DNA of 41,136 bases from Actinokineospora sp. NBRC 105648 (GTDB taxonomy: Bacteria > Actinomycetota > Actinomycetes > Mycobacteriales > Pseudonocardiaceae): the NCBI RefSeq assembly GCF_030269645.1, contig NZ_BSTR01000065.1, positions 1 to 41,136 of the forward strand, read 5' to 3'. This document shows positions 1 through 8,458 of the stretch, in pieces; position 1 is the stretch's first letter, and each line of letters begins with the position of its first letter. The translations under genes were made by a program, and so were the position numbers. A model generated the notes under the pieces. It had not been told where the DNA came from, searched no databases, and worked only from the letters and a program-made list of their open reading frames with translations.

Positions 1-409
1 TGCGATGTGCATGGTGTGAGAACCCGCATCATCGCAGGCAGGAGGCCACCTTCTTCGTTCATGTGTCGATACCGGCCACTACATCCGCCGACTTCACACC
101 AAGATCACAAACCTTGACGCTCCCCTGGCTCTCCCCCCCACACGAAGGCAGTCCACCCAATCGAGCACAAACGTAACGGGTGTTGCGTACCAGCGGGGTC
201 GGCATTTGGAGATCTAAAGATGAAACAAAAAAAGAGGGAGCGGGCCGGATCGGAATTCCGGGCGGAGTTGGGCCGGGCTGGGCTGGGTCGAGCTGAGGCC
301 GGGTTGGGCTGGGACCGGGCCTGGCGGGGACCGGCAGGTGGCAGGTGGTGGGCGATCGGGCTGGCGAGAGGTGGGCCTGATCCAGGGCAGGTACTGCCGT
401 TCTCGCCGG
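1..409. other. Gene-free end with half repeat copy and G-rich tract
   Basis: I see no gene in this stretch, which lies downstream of the minus-strand GGDEF/HD-GYP gene. It holds the half copy of the dispersed structured repeat (about 129-199), an A-rich run near 223-233, and a G-rich low-complexity tract (about 255-345) made of GGGCTGGG/GGCCGGG words. The same words, on the other strand, make up the array at 26.9-27.1 kb. Apparent reading frames here look like by-products of skewed composition. Confidence 0.7.
129..199 (-). repeat. Half copy of the dispersed structured repeat
   Basis: Read on the minus strand, this has the conserved upstream flank (from the CCCCGCTGGTACGCAAC word) followed by the complete 30-nt 5' arm. 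It then diverges after GGGGGAGAG, so the core and 3' arm are missing. Positions 134-197 are identical, base for base over 64 bp, to 12985-13048 in the inverted full copy. The two therefore share a recent origin or have been homogenised. Confidence 0.85.
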
Positions 410-2560
410 TCAGTTCTCTGGGTGTTGGATCAGGTTCAGCTGTCCGATCAGGCCCCGGTGGTGCAGGTCCAGGAACAGGTCCGCCGCGTCCGGGTCGAAT
501 TGGCTTTCTCGTCCGCCGCGGACTTCTTCCCGGGCTCGGTCCTCGCTCAAGGCCGCCTGGTAGGGCCGGTCTGATCGCATGGCTGCCCAGGAGTCGCAGA
601 CCGCGAGCAGCCTCGCCTCGACGCGGATGTCGTTGCCCGCCAGTCCGTCTGGGTAGCCGGTGCCGTCCCAGCGTTCGTGGTGTTGGCGGATGATCGTTGC
701 GACGTCCGCGTAGCCGGGGACCACTGAGGCCAATCGGAAGCCGTGGTCGGGGTGTGCGCGCATCAGTGCCCACTCGTCCGGGCTGAGTCGGGAGGCCTTG
801 GTCAGGATGGCGCGGGGGATCACGATCTTGCCGATGTCGTGCAGTCTGCCCGCCAGTTCCGCGCGCTGGACGGACTCGGTCGGCAGGCCCGCGTGGGTGG
901 CCAGCAGTTTGGTCCACCGGGCGATGGCGCGGCTGTGTTCGTAGCTGGACAGCGTTCGGTCTACCTCGTCGGCGGTGCGGTGGAGGTAGTCGGTGGTCTC
1001 GGTGCGGGGGACGCTGGGGTCTGGGCCGACCACGACGCGGTCGCGGCCCGCTTCCTTCGCGGCGTAGAGGGCGCGGTCGGCCAGGGACACCAGTTCGTGC
1101 GGGTCCTCGCCGTGGATCGGGTAGACCGCTGTCCCGATGGACACCGTGACCGACACCCACTGCTCGTGGGAGATGGCGATCGGTGCGCCGGCGACGCGTT
1201 CGCGGAGGCGGTCGGCGATCAGCGGGAGGGTGTCCGCGGGCGCGTTCGGGAGGATCAGTGCGAACTCTTCGCCGCCGTAGCGCGCCAGGACCTCGCCGTC
1301 GCGGACGGTCGAGCGTAGGCGGGTGGCGATCTCGACCAGCACGCGGTCGCCCGCCGGGTGGCCGTGCTGGTCGTTGATCGTCTTGAAGTGGTCGACATCG
1401 GCGATCAGCACCGCGACCGTGCCGCCGGAGCGCCGGGCCCTGGCGACCTCCAGGGGCAGTTGGGCCTCGAAGAAGCGTCGGGTGTGCAGGCTGGTGAGCG
1501 CGTCGGTGATGGCGAGCCTGCGCTGGTCGGACACCAGCCCGGCGAGTCGGGCGATGGTCAGGCCGAACAGCAGCGCGCAGACCGCGGCGACCACCGGGAC
1601 GTCGCGGACCGAGCCGTGTGCCCACTGCAGCACCAGGACCGCCGGTGCCACCAGCGCCGCCGCCGACAGGCCCGCGATCCGGACCGGGCTCAGCGGGGCG
1701 TCGGGGACAGGTGAGCGCTCGGCCAGCAGGCGCATGGTCGGGTGCAGGGCGCAGGCGCCCAGGGCCAGGTTGCCGGTGAGCCAGATGGCGTCGAGGAAGT
1801 TGCCCGCCTGGTAGTTGCCCGTCAGCTGCTGCAGCACGTAGATGGTGTCCGCGGTCATGATCGCGGCCAGCCAGGTGATCAGCAGGAAGAACGCCTTCGG
1901 CCGCGAGCCCGAGCCCAGGATCAGCCCGAGCGCCACGGTGAGCATGGCCAGGTCCATCACCGGGTAGCCCAGCGACCCCAGCTCCACCAGCACCGGTGAG
2001 CCGCGGCGGGTCTGCGGGCCGATGACGTAGAGCCAGGACAGCATCGCGGCCACCACGGCCAGCGTCGCGGCGTCGAGCAGGCCGGGCAGGTCGCGGCCGG
2101 GGGTGCGGCGGCGGATGAGCAGCAGCAGGCCGACCACGGCCAGCGGGAAGTGCGCGAGGTAGAACAGGTCGGCCAGCGACGGGTACTCGGTCACGTCGAA
2201 GACGTAGTGCGAGATGTAGAAGATCCCGTCCGCGGCGGCGTAGACCAGCTGGCTGGCCGCGATCATCACCCACGGCAGCCCGGGCCGCGGCCGGTTGCGC
2301 AGGAGCCCGTAGCAGACCGCGGCGGCCGCGGACGTGCTGACCAGGCAGTACAGCACCACGCGCAGCGGGAAGCCGCCGACGCGGACCGGTACCTGGTAGT
2401 ACAAGGCGATGAGCACGGCCCCGGCGGCCAGGTACACCAGCCACAGCCTGCTCGGGTGCTTCGCCGCCGGTGGTCCGCTCCGGGACGGGGGCGTGGTCGC
2501 CTGGATCGCCGTGCCCACCCCGGCGGTGTCGTCCTCGCGGGCGGTCATCGCGTCGGCCAT
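410..2560 (-). CDS. Membrane GGDEF / HD-GYP cyclic-di-GMP turnover protein
   Basis: This is a 716-residue protein. About the first 330 residues carry roughly ten hydrophobic segments. A GGDEF domain follows (about 355-510) with the signature RYGGEEF near residue 428, then an HD-GYP domain (about 535-695) with HDIGK near 574 and HHERWDGTGYP near 630. GGDEF domains make cyclic-di-GMP and HD-GYP domains hydrolyse it. Both signature motifs look intact here, so it may be bifunctional, or one half may be regulatory. The chosen ATG (MADAMTARED) has GGAGGA about 12 nt upstream; an ATG four codons later is also possible. The membrane part probably senses an unknown signal. It appears monocistronic. 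Confidence 0.88.
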   Translation of the reverse strand: MADAMTAREDDTAGVGTAIQATTPPSRSGPPAAKHPSRLWLVYLAAGAVLIALYYQVPVRVGGFPLRVVLYCLVSTSAAAAVCYGLLRNRPRPGLPWVMIAASQLVYAAADGIFYISHYVFDVTEYPSLADLFYLAHFPLAVVGLLLLIRRRTPGRDLPGLLDAATLAVVAAMLSWLYVIGPQTRRGSPVLVELGSLGYPVMDLAMLTVALGLILGSGSRPKAFFLLITWLAAIMTADTIYVLQQLTGNYQAGNFLDAIWLTGNLALGACALHPTMRLLAERSPVPDAPLSPVRIAGLSAAALVAPAVLVLQWAHGSVRDVPVVAAVCALLFGLTIARLAGLVSDQRRLAITDALTSLHTRRFFEAQLPLEVARARRSGGTVAVLIADVDHFKTINDQHGHPAGDRVLVEIATRLRSTVRDGEVLARYGGEEFALILPNAPADTLPLIADRLRERVAGAPIAISHEQWVSVTVSIGTAVYPIHGEDPHELVSLADRALYAAKEAGRDRVVVGPDPSVPRTETTDYLHRTADEVDRTLSSYEHSRAIARWTKLLATHAGLPTESVQRAELAGRLHDIGKIVIPRAILTKASRLSPDEWALMRAHPDHGFRLASVVPGYADVATIIRQHHERWDGTGYPDGLAGNDIRVEARLLAVCDSWAAMRSDRPYQAALSEDRAREEVRGGRESQFDPDAADLFLDLHHRGLIGQLNLIQHPEN

Positions 2561-2764
2561 GGGGTGTCGGCGTCCTCCGCGGTGGTGGTTCGGCCTTCCC
2601 CGGCATGGGAGCGCGACCGGTGGCCCGCGTGCGCGCCGTCGGCAGGGAATCCGGCGATGTCGACCACTCGGACAGATTGGCATAGCGGGATTCCGACCCG
2701 TGACGCGACTCTCCGTAAGAACCCGTGCGACCCCGCCATTACGCCATTCGTGTCAAAATGCCGC

Positions 2765-2793
2765 CCTGCCGGGGGATTGCGGCCCCCGGCAGG
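2765..2793 (-). terminator. Hairpin terminator after the chitinase gene
   Basis: A perfect 11-bp stem (CCTGCCGGGGG at 2765-2775, CCCCCGGCAGG at 2783-2793) with a 7-nt loop begins 11 bases past the chitinase stop. On the minus strand it is followed shortly by a TTTT run, as in an intrinsic terminator. Confidence 0.75.
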
Positions 2794-2803
2794 ACGGCGG
2801 TGT

Positions 2804-3931
2804 TCAGCAGCTCAGATTACTGCCCGGAGTCGTGCCCAGGATGCCCACGAAGCTTTGGTAGGAGTTGATCCGGCTCTGCACCTGCGCGGGGTTGCCGCCG
2901 TTGCACTCCAGGGCGCCGTTGATGCTGCGGATCGTCTCGCCGAAGCCGCGGCTGTTGACCATGGCGTCGTGCGGGGTCATGGTGCCCGGGCCCTTCTGGG
3001 TGTTCCAGTACCAGAGCGCGGTCTTCCAGGCCACGGCCGCGTCCTGCTCGACCAGGAACGGGTTGCGCAGCAGGTCGATGCCCAGCGCGTCGCCCGCGGC
3101 CTTGTAGTTGAAGTTCCAGCTCAGCTGGATCGGCCCGCGGCCGTAGTAGGCGGCCTGTCCCGCCGGGCAGCCGTAGGACTGGGTGGCGTCGCAGTAGTGC
3201 GGATAGTTGGCGGTGTTGGTCTCCTTGATGTAGACCAGCCCGCCGGTCTCGTGGTTGACGTTGGCCAGGAAGGCGGCGGCCTCCTGGCGTTTGACGGTGT
3301 CCGAGCCGGTGTTGGCGAACCCGGGGTAGGCGCTCAGCGCCGCGACCAGGCCGCTGTAGGTGTAGAACGGGTTCCGGTTCGGGAACATCCTGGTGAACTG
3401 GGCCTCGGTGACGACGAAACCGGTGCTGGGCGGGTTGCTCGTCGTCGGCGGGGTGGTGGTGGTCGGCGGGGTCGTGCCGCCGGTGCAGGTGTAGGGGTCC
3501 CAGTACCAGGTGCTCACGACCGGGCTGTAGCCCGGGTTGTCGTGCTCGGCGATGTAGAACTTGCCGTCGGTGTACTTCACGATGTCACCGGTGACGTACG
3601 CCTTGCCCTGCACCCAGGCGGGGTGGTTGCACCCGCTGGGCGGGGTGGTCGGCGGCGTCGTGGGCGTGGTCGGCGGGGTGGTGCCGCCACCGCCGCAGGC
3701 GCCCTGGTCGGACCAGACCTGGGCGGAGCCGGGGGTCTCGCCCTGGGTCCACCACTTCGCCGACCAGTTGTGGCTGTTGTAGGAGGCGGTGTTGCCGCCG
3801 GTGTAGACCGACGAGCTGTTCCACGCGGTGACGCAGGAGGCGGCCTCGGCGGACACCGACGGCAGCACGAAGGCCAACCCACCGGCCAGCGCCGCGGCAC
3901 CGACCGCGGCGAGGATTCGGTTTCTGGACAC
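2804..3931 (-). CDS. Secreted GH19 chitinase with two CBM5/12 modules
   Basis: This 375-residue exported enzyme should hydrolyse chitin outside the cell. A signal peptide (about 1-31) is followed by a chitin-binding CBM5/12-type module (33-79), a Thr/Pro-rich linker, a second CBM5/12 module (about 102-152), another Thr/Pro linker, and the GH19 domain (about 172-375). The catalytic Glu sits in NHETGG near residue 228, and the family signature YYGRGPIQLSWN lies near 265. The GTG start is chosen because AAGGAGTG lies just upstream and the Sec signal begins right after it. A DasR operator overlaps its promoter about 125 bp upstream, so induction by chitin breakdown products through GlcNAc-6-P or GlcN-6-P is expected. 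It likely feeds the ngcEFG operon at 28 kb. Confidence 0.95.
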   Translation of the reverse strand: MSRNRILAAVGAAALAGGLAFVLPSVSAEAASCVTAWNSSSVYTGGNTASYNSHNWSAKWWTQGETPGSAQVWSDQGACGGGGTTPPTTPTTPPTTPPSGCNHPAWVQGKAYVTGDIVKYTDGKFYIAEHDNPGYSPVVSTWYWDPYTCTGGTTPPTTTTPPTTSNPPSTGFVVTEAQFTRMFPNRNPFYTYSGLVAALSAYPGFANTGSDTVKRQEAAAFLANVNHETGGLVYIKETNTANYPHYCDATQSYGCPAGQAAYYGRGPIQLSWNFNYKAAGDALGIDLLRNPFLVEQDAAVAWKTALWYWNTQKGPGTMTPHDAMVNSRGFGETIRSINGALECNGGNPAQVQSRINSYQSFVGILGTTPGSNLSC

Positions 3932-4028
3932 GGGATCACTCCTTAGGGGCCTGCCCGGGACAAGGCAGGCGAGCAGGGAACGGCCCCGCCGCGGCCTGCT
4001 CGCGCGCCGCCGCAGCCGGGCCGATCCC

Positions 4029-4058
4029 ACTTAAGCCGATTGGCCCAACCGCCGTCAA
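4029..4058 (-). promoter_or_regulatory. Probable chitinase promoter
   Basis: On the minus strand, TTGACG (4058-4053) and TTAAGT (4034-4029) are separated by 18 bp, a reasonable -35/-10 pair. The -35 hexamer overlaps the edge of the DasR operator, which fits repression by DasR. Confidence 0.5.
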
Positions 4059-4071
4059 GGTCTAGACCACC
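4056..4071. promoter_or_regulatory. DasR operator (dre) upstream of chitinase
   Basis: CAAGGTCTAGACCACC matches the Streptomyces dre consensus ACTGGTCTAGACCACT at the whole GGTCTAGACCAC core. DasR is a GntR-family repressor released by phosphorylated amino sugars. The dasR gene itself is not in this window. Confidence 0.85.
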
Positions 4072-4788
4072 TGTCTCGTGGTTCGAACCTCTGCCACTCC
4101 TCGGCGCGGACACCCGGCAGCTCTTCCCGCCCGGCCCGGCGGTGGGTGAGCGCCACTCGGCTGGAGCGGCGGCCGGCGGATTATCGCCGCGCCATGCCAT
4201 TGCCGCCACACCATTGCCCGCCGTGTCACTCCCGTCGTGTCACTGCCGCTGTGTCACTGCCCGCTGTGCCCTCACGGGCTGATCAGCCTGGCGCCTGACC
4301 TAGGATCCGCCCGGCGCGGACCGGCCACCGGGCTTCCGATTCCATCGGACCAATGGCGCGGTTGGCGTTCGGTGAGGTCCGCGCAGTCCACTGTCGACCG
4401 GGTAGGTAGTGCTCTCGACGGCAACACCTGTGCGCCATGGTCGCCTGCTCCACCTCGCCGGGTCGGCAAGGCCGGTTCGATCTCCCTCCCGCAATCGGCG
4501 GCGGTAGTGAGGGAGAAGGCGCCATCGCTTTTCCGCTTCCTTAATGGCATGCGGCGCGGTCTGTACCGGTGTGGGCACGGTGGTCGGACGGTCGGTCCGG
4601 GTAGGTCCGGTCCCGAGGCGAGTGGCCCCCACCCGGTGTCCACCTTCGCCCGGCTGGGTGCGACGTGATCCACTCGAACGAGCGGTTTGGTCGTTTTCCA
4701 TGCTGGAGCAGTGTTCTGGTCCGTTCGGCGGTGTTGCCAGATGATCTAGGCTCGGGGCGAACCGGTGGTGCGATGGAGGGTGGCACGG
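4072..4788. other. Long non-coding region
   Basis: I find no convincing gene here. The region holds a 10-bp palindrome GGTTCGAACC (4080-4089) and a short degenerate tandem of about four GTGTCACTGCCCGCT-like units (about 4223-4277). It also contains the leader of the TenA-like gene. Overlapping reading frames on both strands (about 4240-4670) lack ribosome sites and recognisable protein character. Confidence 0.55.
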
Positions 4789-5448
4789 ATGACGCGGTCG
4801 GCCAAGGAGCTGCTGGAGCGGGTGCAGCGCGAACTCCTGCCCGCCGAGGGCGACAACCGGTTGGTGCCGTTGGTCGCCAGCGGGGAGGCTCCGGTGGCGG
4901 TGCTCGGCGCGTTGGCCGCGGAGCAACACCGGATCATCCAGAGCGACTGGCGCACGTTCCTCACCCTGGCCGCCCAGGCCGTCGACCCGACCGCGCGCGA
5001 GGTGTTCAGCTCGCTGGCCGCGGGCGAGGGGATCGCGCTGGCCAACCTGCGCGACTTCGCCGCCGCGTGTGGGCTCAGCGAGGACGACGTCCGCGACTAC
5101 CAGCCGCAGCCCGGGTGCCAGGCGTACCCCGCCTACCTGGCGTGGCTCGCCCTCAACGGCAACCCCCGCGACGCCCTCCTCGCGATCCTCGCCAACTTCG
5201 CCGCCTGGGGCGGCTACTGCGCGACGATCTCGGCGGGCCTGCGCGAGCACTACGGCTTCGACGAGAAGGGCACCGCCTTCTTCGACTTCTTCGCCACGCC
5301 GGTGCCGGAGCTGGAAGAGCAGTACGTCGTGGCGATCCAGGAGGCCCTGGACGCCGGCTGGACCCCGAAGACCTCGATCGGGTACGGCCGCCTGCTCCAA
5401 GGGTACGAGCTGATGTTCTGGAACACCCTCGCCGACCTGACCGTGTGA
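4789..5448 (+). CDS. TenA/PqqC-like (haem-oxygenase fold) protein
   Basis: This 219-residue protein is mostly helical by appearance and resembles the TenA/THI-4/PqqC superfamily. Members include thiaminase II, which salvages thiamine degradation products. The motifs I can see are EQHRIIQSDWRTF near residue 45, a WGGYC segment in the middle, and YELMFWNTL near the C terminus. The last matches the region where family members place a late catalytic or structural Glu and Trp. The ATG is chosen because GGAGGG lies about 9 nt upstream. No thiamine genes lie nearby, so the substrate is unknown. It could equally be a non-thiaminase member of the fold. It stands alone. Confidence 0.7.
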   Translation: MTRSAKELLERVQRELLPAEGDNRLVPLVASGEAPVAVLGALAAEQHRIIQSDWRTFLTLAAQAVDPTAREVFSSLAAGEGIALANLRDFAAACGLSEDDVRDYQPQPGCQAYPAYLAWLALNGNPRDALLAILANFAAWGGYCATISAGLREHYGFDEKGTAFFDFFATPVPELEEQYVVAIQEALDAGWTPKTSIGYGRLLQGYELMFWNTLADLTV

Positions 5449-5844
5449 CCGCCTGACCGGGGAGCCCGCACCCGGCCCGGACACCCTTGCCGTCGCACAG
5501 CAGATCTCGGGCACAGCAGATCTCGGGCACAGCGGATTTCGGGCACAGGAGATCTCGGGCGCGTCGCGTCCCACCCGCTCGAGCCCGACCGTGCCGTCGG
5601 CGTGCCTTCTGCCAGACCGGCCTCGTGAGCGCCAAGCGAATCCGGCCCGCGGCCCCGATGCCGCGCACGTCGACGGGGTGAGCGGACTCGCAAGGAGCTC
5701 GCGGACTCGCGGCCAGTCCGGATCGGCCGGGCCGGACAGCTGCTGAAAGCCCAGTTCTACGTGCCGTCCGCGACGACCACCTGTTCGCCCGGCACCCGCG
5801 CATGCGAACAGTCTGTTGTGGACACATGCCCAGCCCGGTGGCTC
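5449..5844. other. Intergenic region between convergent genes
   Basis: Apart from a 16-bp tandem repeat (5496-5559), I see no gene, RNA or clear terminator between the convergent TenA-like and VOC genes. Confidence 0.55.
5496..5559. repeat. 16-bp tandem repeat, four units
   Basis: Four consecutive copies of CACAGCAGATCTCGGG. The first two are identical, the third has CGGATTT and the fourth has GGAGATC. The array lies just past the TenA-like gene and is short enough to vary by slippage. Confidence 0.85.
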
Positions 5845-6591
5845 TCAGGGGCGTGCTATCACGGAGATCTCCGTTCCCCACGGCGCCGTGACCGTGGCGA
5901 TCCGGCCGTAGACCATGTCCTCCGGCGCCGTCGTCGTGGCCCCCGCGGCCACCGCGCGGGCGACCGCCTCGTCGGTGTCGGCCACCTCGAACGTCGTGTT
6001 CCAGAACGGCGACCCGCCCGGGTTCGCGAAGATGCCGCCGATCTCGTGGCCGTCCCGGCGGCGCAGGAAGGTGAAGTCGAAGTCCGGCAGGTCCTGGTTC
6101 CCGTCCAGCGTGAAGTCGAACACCTCGGCGTAGAAAGCCCGGGCGGCCGCGGCGTCCGGTGTCGCCAAATCGTTGCGCACCAGGGAATTCGGTTCGTTCA
6201 CCACCTCGCAGCCGATCCGGCCGCGAGCCTGCCACAGGCCGAAGCGGGCACCGGTCGGGTCTTCGGCCTCCGCCACCGTCGCGCCGTCGACCTCGCGCAC
6301 CGGCGCCACCAGGCGACCTCCCGCCACGACAACGGATGCCGCTGTGCCCGCGCAGTCCTCGGTGGCGAAGTGGACTGTCCACGTGGGTGGGTCCGGGGTG
6401 CCCCCGGTCAGCGCCGCCACCGGGCGGCCGTCGAGCAGGCACACCGCCGCCCCGCCGGACACGGCGAAGTCCCACGAGAACAGGGCGTGGTGGAACGCCA
6501 TCGCGGCGTCGAGGTCGGTGGTGGCGAGGGTGAGCCAGGTGGGGGTCCCGGGCGGCTGGGCTGTGGTCAGGATCGGCATGGGCAGGACCAT
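5845..6591 (-). CDS. Two-domain VOC (glyoxalase/bleomycin-resistance-like) protein
   Basis: This 248-residue protein holds two tandem vicinal-oxygen-chelate halves. The first begins near residue 12 (GTPTWLTLATTDLDAAMAF) and the second near 130 (NEPNSLVRNDLATPDAAAA), where AFYAEVFDFTL follows the fold's usual pattern. This resembles the actinobacterial hydroxylase/glyoxalase-like family often annotated CFP32-like. The substrate cannot be read from sequence. Two ATGs are possible (6591 or four codons inside at 6579). Neither has a strong ribosome site, so the transcript could be leaderless. It is transcribed away from the methyltransferase gene, with a roughly 290-bp shared upstream region. Confidence 0.8.
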   Translation of the reverse strand: MVLPMPILTTAQPPGTPTWLTLATTDLDAAMAFHHALFSWDFAVSGGAAVCLLDGRPVAALTGGTPDPPTWTVHFATEDCAGTAASVVVAGGRLVAPVREVDGATVAEAEDPTGARFGLWQARGRIGCEVVNEPNSLVRNDLATPDAAAARAFYAEVFDFTLDGNQDLPDFDFTFLRRRDGHEIGGIFANPGGSPFWNTTFEVADTDEAVARAVAAGATTTAPEDMVYGRIATVTAPWGTEISVIARP

Positions 6592-6883
6592 AGGCCCGCG
6601 GTACGACACCGGGCCGGGAGTTGTCCACAGGCCCGGCCGCGCACAACCCGCCGCATGACCGTGCACGTGCGGATGGTCCCGCCGAACGCCAAGTGCACGG
6701 CGTTGGCACGACCCGGGCAACCGGTGCGCCCGATCAGCCGGGGCCGTTCGGCTCCGGGTGGTCTTATCGGGTGGTGGACCACCCCCGGCTGACACGACCC
6801 CGTCGCGTACGCGATACGGATCGAAAGGGGGCGCCCGCGCGCCCGCGAACCGTTGTGCCACTACCACTCTGCGAGGTGCCGTC

Positions 6884-7894
6884 ATGCGGTCCAGCCTGGT
6901 CGAACTCCTGGTGTGCCCGGCCTGCTCGGGAAAGCTGAGGCTGTCCCTGGGCGGGGACGCGGGCGAGGTGCACACCGGTGAGCTCGACTGCGTCGACTGC
7001 GCGCTGGCCTACCCGGTCACCGACGGCGTCCCGCGGCTGCTCTCGGCGCGCGAGCGGGCGAACCAGGACCACGTCTCGGCCAGCTTCGGCTTCGAGTGGC
7101 AGACCTTCCACGACGGCGGCTTCGAGAGCGACACCGTCTTCGGGCGCACCATCGAGGAGGACGTGGCCCAGTTCGACGACGTCTTCGACACCGCCACCGA
7201 GCCGATCGCGGGCCTGGTGGTCGCGGACATCGGTTGCGGCAGCGGCAAGCTGACCGCGGAGCTGGCCCGCCGCCACCCGGGCACCACCTTCCTCGCCGTC
7301 GACCTCAACCCGGCCATCGCCGAGGTCGCCAAGCTCGCCGCCGACCTGCCCAACCTGCACGTGGTCCAGGCCAGCGTGTTCGCCCTGCCGCTGCGCGAGC
7401 AGAGCGTCGACCGGTTGTGGTGCAACGGGGTCATCCACCACACCGGGGCGACCGAGATCGCCTTCACCGCCCTGGCCCGGCTGGTGCGCCCGGCCGGTCA
7501 GCTGTTCGTGTGGGTTTACCAGCGCAAGTTCAGCCCATTGGTGCTGGTTCGTGACCTGCTCCGCCCGCTCGGCCTGCACCGGTGGAGCCACCGCACGACC
7601 TACCGGCTCTGCCGCGCCCTCTCGCTGCCGACCCTGCTCGCCGTGCGGGTGCTGAACACCGTCGCGGGCCTGCCGGGGCTGCGCTCACTGGTCGCCCGCA
7701 GCACCCACGCGAAGATCCTCACCCGCCGCCGCGAGTACGACGAGCTGGCGCTGACCTGGTTCGACGTGCTCTCCCCGCGCCACCGCGACACCTATTCCGC
7801 GACCCAGGTCGAGACCTGGTTCACCCACAGCGGGTTCGAGCCGGTCCGGCGCTATTGGTGGCCGGTCGGGGTCACCGGCAGGCGGGTCGGCTGA
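6884..7894 (+). CDS. SAM-dependent methyltransferase with Trm112-like N-terminus
   Basis: This 336-residue protein starts with a Trm112-like zinc-binding segment: CPAC near residue 10, a second CVDC pair near 35, then YPVTDGVPRLL. A class I methyltransferase domain follows, with the SAM-binding motif VADIGCGSGK near residue 117 and an acidic VDLNP about 25 residues later. The last 120 residues are basic and poorly conserved to my eye. The ATG at MRSSLVELLV is chosen because GAGG lies just upstream and the Cys-rich domain starts right there. The substrate is unknown; the fused zinc segment is common in actinobacterial natural-product and lipid methyltransferases. Confidence 0.82.
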   Translation: MRSSLVELLVCPACSGKLRLSLGGDAGEVHTGELDCVDCALAYPVTDGVPRLLSARERANQDHVSASFGFEWQTFHDGGFESDTVFGRTIEEDVAQFDDVFDTATEPIAGLVVADIGCGSGKLTAELARRHPGTTFLAVDLNPAIAEVAKLAADLPNLHVVQASVFALPLREQSVDRLWCNGVIHHTGATEIAFTALARLVRPAGQLFVWVYQRKFSPLVLVRDLLRPLGLHRWSHRTTYRLCRALSLPTLLAVRVLNTVAGLPGLRSLVARSTHAKILTRRREYDELALTWFDVLSPRHRDTYSATQVETWFTHSGFEPVRRYWWPVGVTGRRVG

Positions 7895-7898
7895 GCCC

Positions 7899-7943
7899 GT
7901 CCACATCGGAGCCCGACCCGGTTCGCGCCGTTCCGGTGTGGAC
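7899..7943 (+). terminator. Possible terminator hairpin after the methyltransferase
   Basis: GTCCACATCGG (7899-7909) pairs with CCGGTGTGGAC (7933-7943) with 10 of 11 positions complementary, a few bases past the stop codon. There is no T-run, so it would be a weak or factor-dependent terminator. Confidence 0.4.
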
Positions 7944-8029
7944 ACGCGGGCCGGGTCGCTCCGCGACCGGTGCTTCGGGCTGCTAACTTCCATTCCAACC
8001 AGCAACCCGTTGTGCAATGAGGTGCCCGA

Positions 8030-8458
8030 ATGGCTCAGAAGACAATCGTCCAGCTCTACGACGACCTCGACGGATCGACCAGTGATGACATCCGGGTGGT
8101 CGAGTTCAGCCTGGACGGCGTGCAGTACGAGATCGACCTGACCGAGGCCAACGCCGAGCGCCTGCGCGAGGAGCTGGCCGATTTCGTGGCCGCCGCCCGC
8201 CGCACCGGCGGTCGGATCAAGCGCGCCGCCGGTCCCGCCTCGGCCAAGCCCGCCGGGGAGGGCCGCAGCAAGGAGCAGACCAAGGCCATCCGCGACTGGG
8301 CCCGGCAGAACGGCCACGACATCTCCGAGCGGGGTCGCATTCCCTCCGCGGTGGTGGACGCGTTCGAGACCGCGCACACCGAGCCGGAGCCCGAGCCCGC
8401 CCCGGTCGCCAAGCCGAAGCGCGCTCCCCGCGTCAAGAAGGCCGCTTTCTCCGGCTGA
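8030..8458 (+). CDS. lsr2: Lsr2-family nucleoid-associated protein
   Basis: This 142-residue protein is the actinobacterial H-NS-like silencer of AT-rich DNA. The N-terminal dimerisation domain opens with MAQKTIVQLYDDLDG. The C-terminal DNA-binding domain (about 78-115) carries IRDWARQNGHDISERGRIP, whose RGR is the AT-hook-like minor-groove motif. A roughly 25-residue Pro/Glu/Lys-rich tail follows the usual end of the family. GAGGTG lies just before the ATG. The last 26 bp overlap the 3' end of the convergent ECF sigma gene. Confidence 0.95.
   Translation: MAQKTIVQLYDDLDGSTSDDIRVVEFSLDGVQYEIDLTEANAERLREELADFVAAARRTGGRIKRAAGPASAKPAGEGRSKEQTKAIRDWARQNGHDISERGRIPSAVVDAFETAHTEPEPEPAPVAKPKRAPRVKKAAFSG

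Noticed and set aside
105..2606. An 833-residue minus-strand frame overlapping the GGDEF/HD-GYP gene
   Set aside because: It is the out-of-frame reading of a high-GC gene: Arg/Pro/Gly-rich with no domain, while the other frame has intact GGDEF and HD-GYP motifs.
2740..2760. TTGACA on the minus strand upstream of the GGDEF/HD-GYP gene as its -35 element
   Set aside because: No acceptable -10 hexamer lies 16-19 bp further. The T-rich part is better explained as the tail of the chitinase terminator.
4072..4095. TTCGAAC inside GGTTCGAACC looked like a tRNA T-loop
   Set aside because: The T stem is only two pairs as a T-arm, and no acceptor, D or anticodon arm can be placed on either strand. It is simply a 10-bp palindrome.
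4237..4673. Overlapping frames on both strands between the chitinase and TenA-like genes
   Set aside because: No ribosome site, no recognisable domain, composition unlike real neighbours, and the two strands are equally open. More likely spurious.
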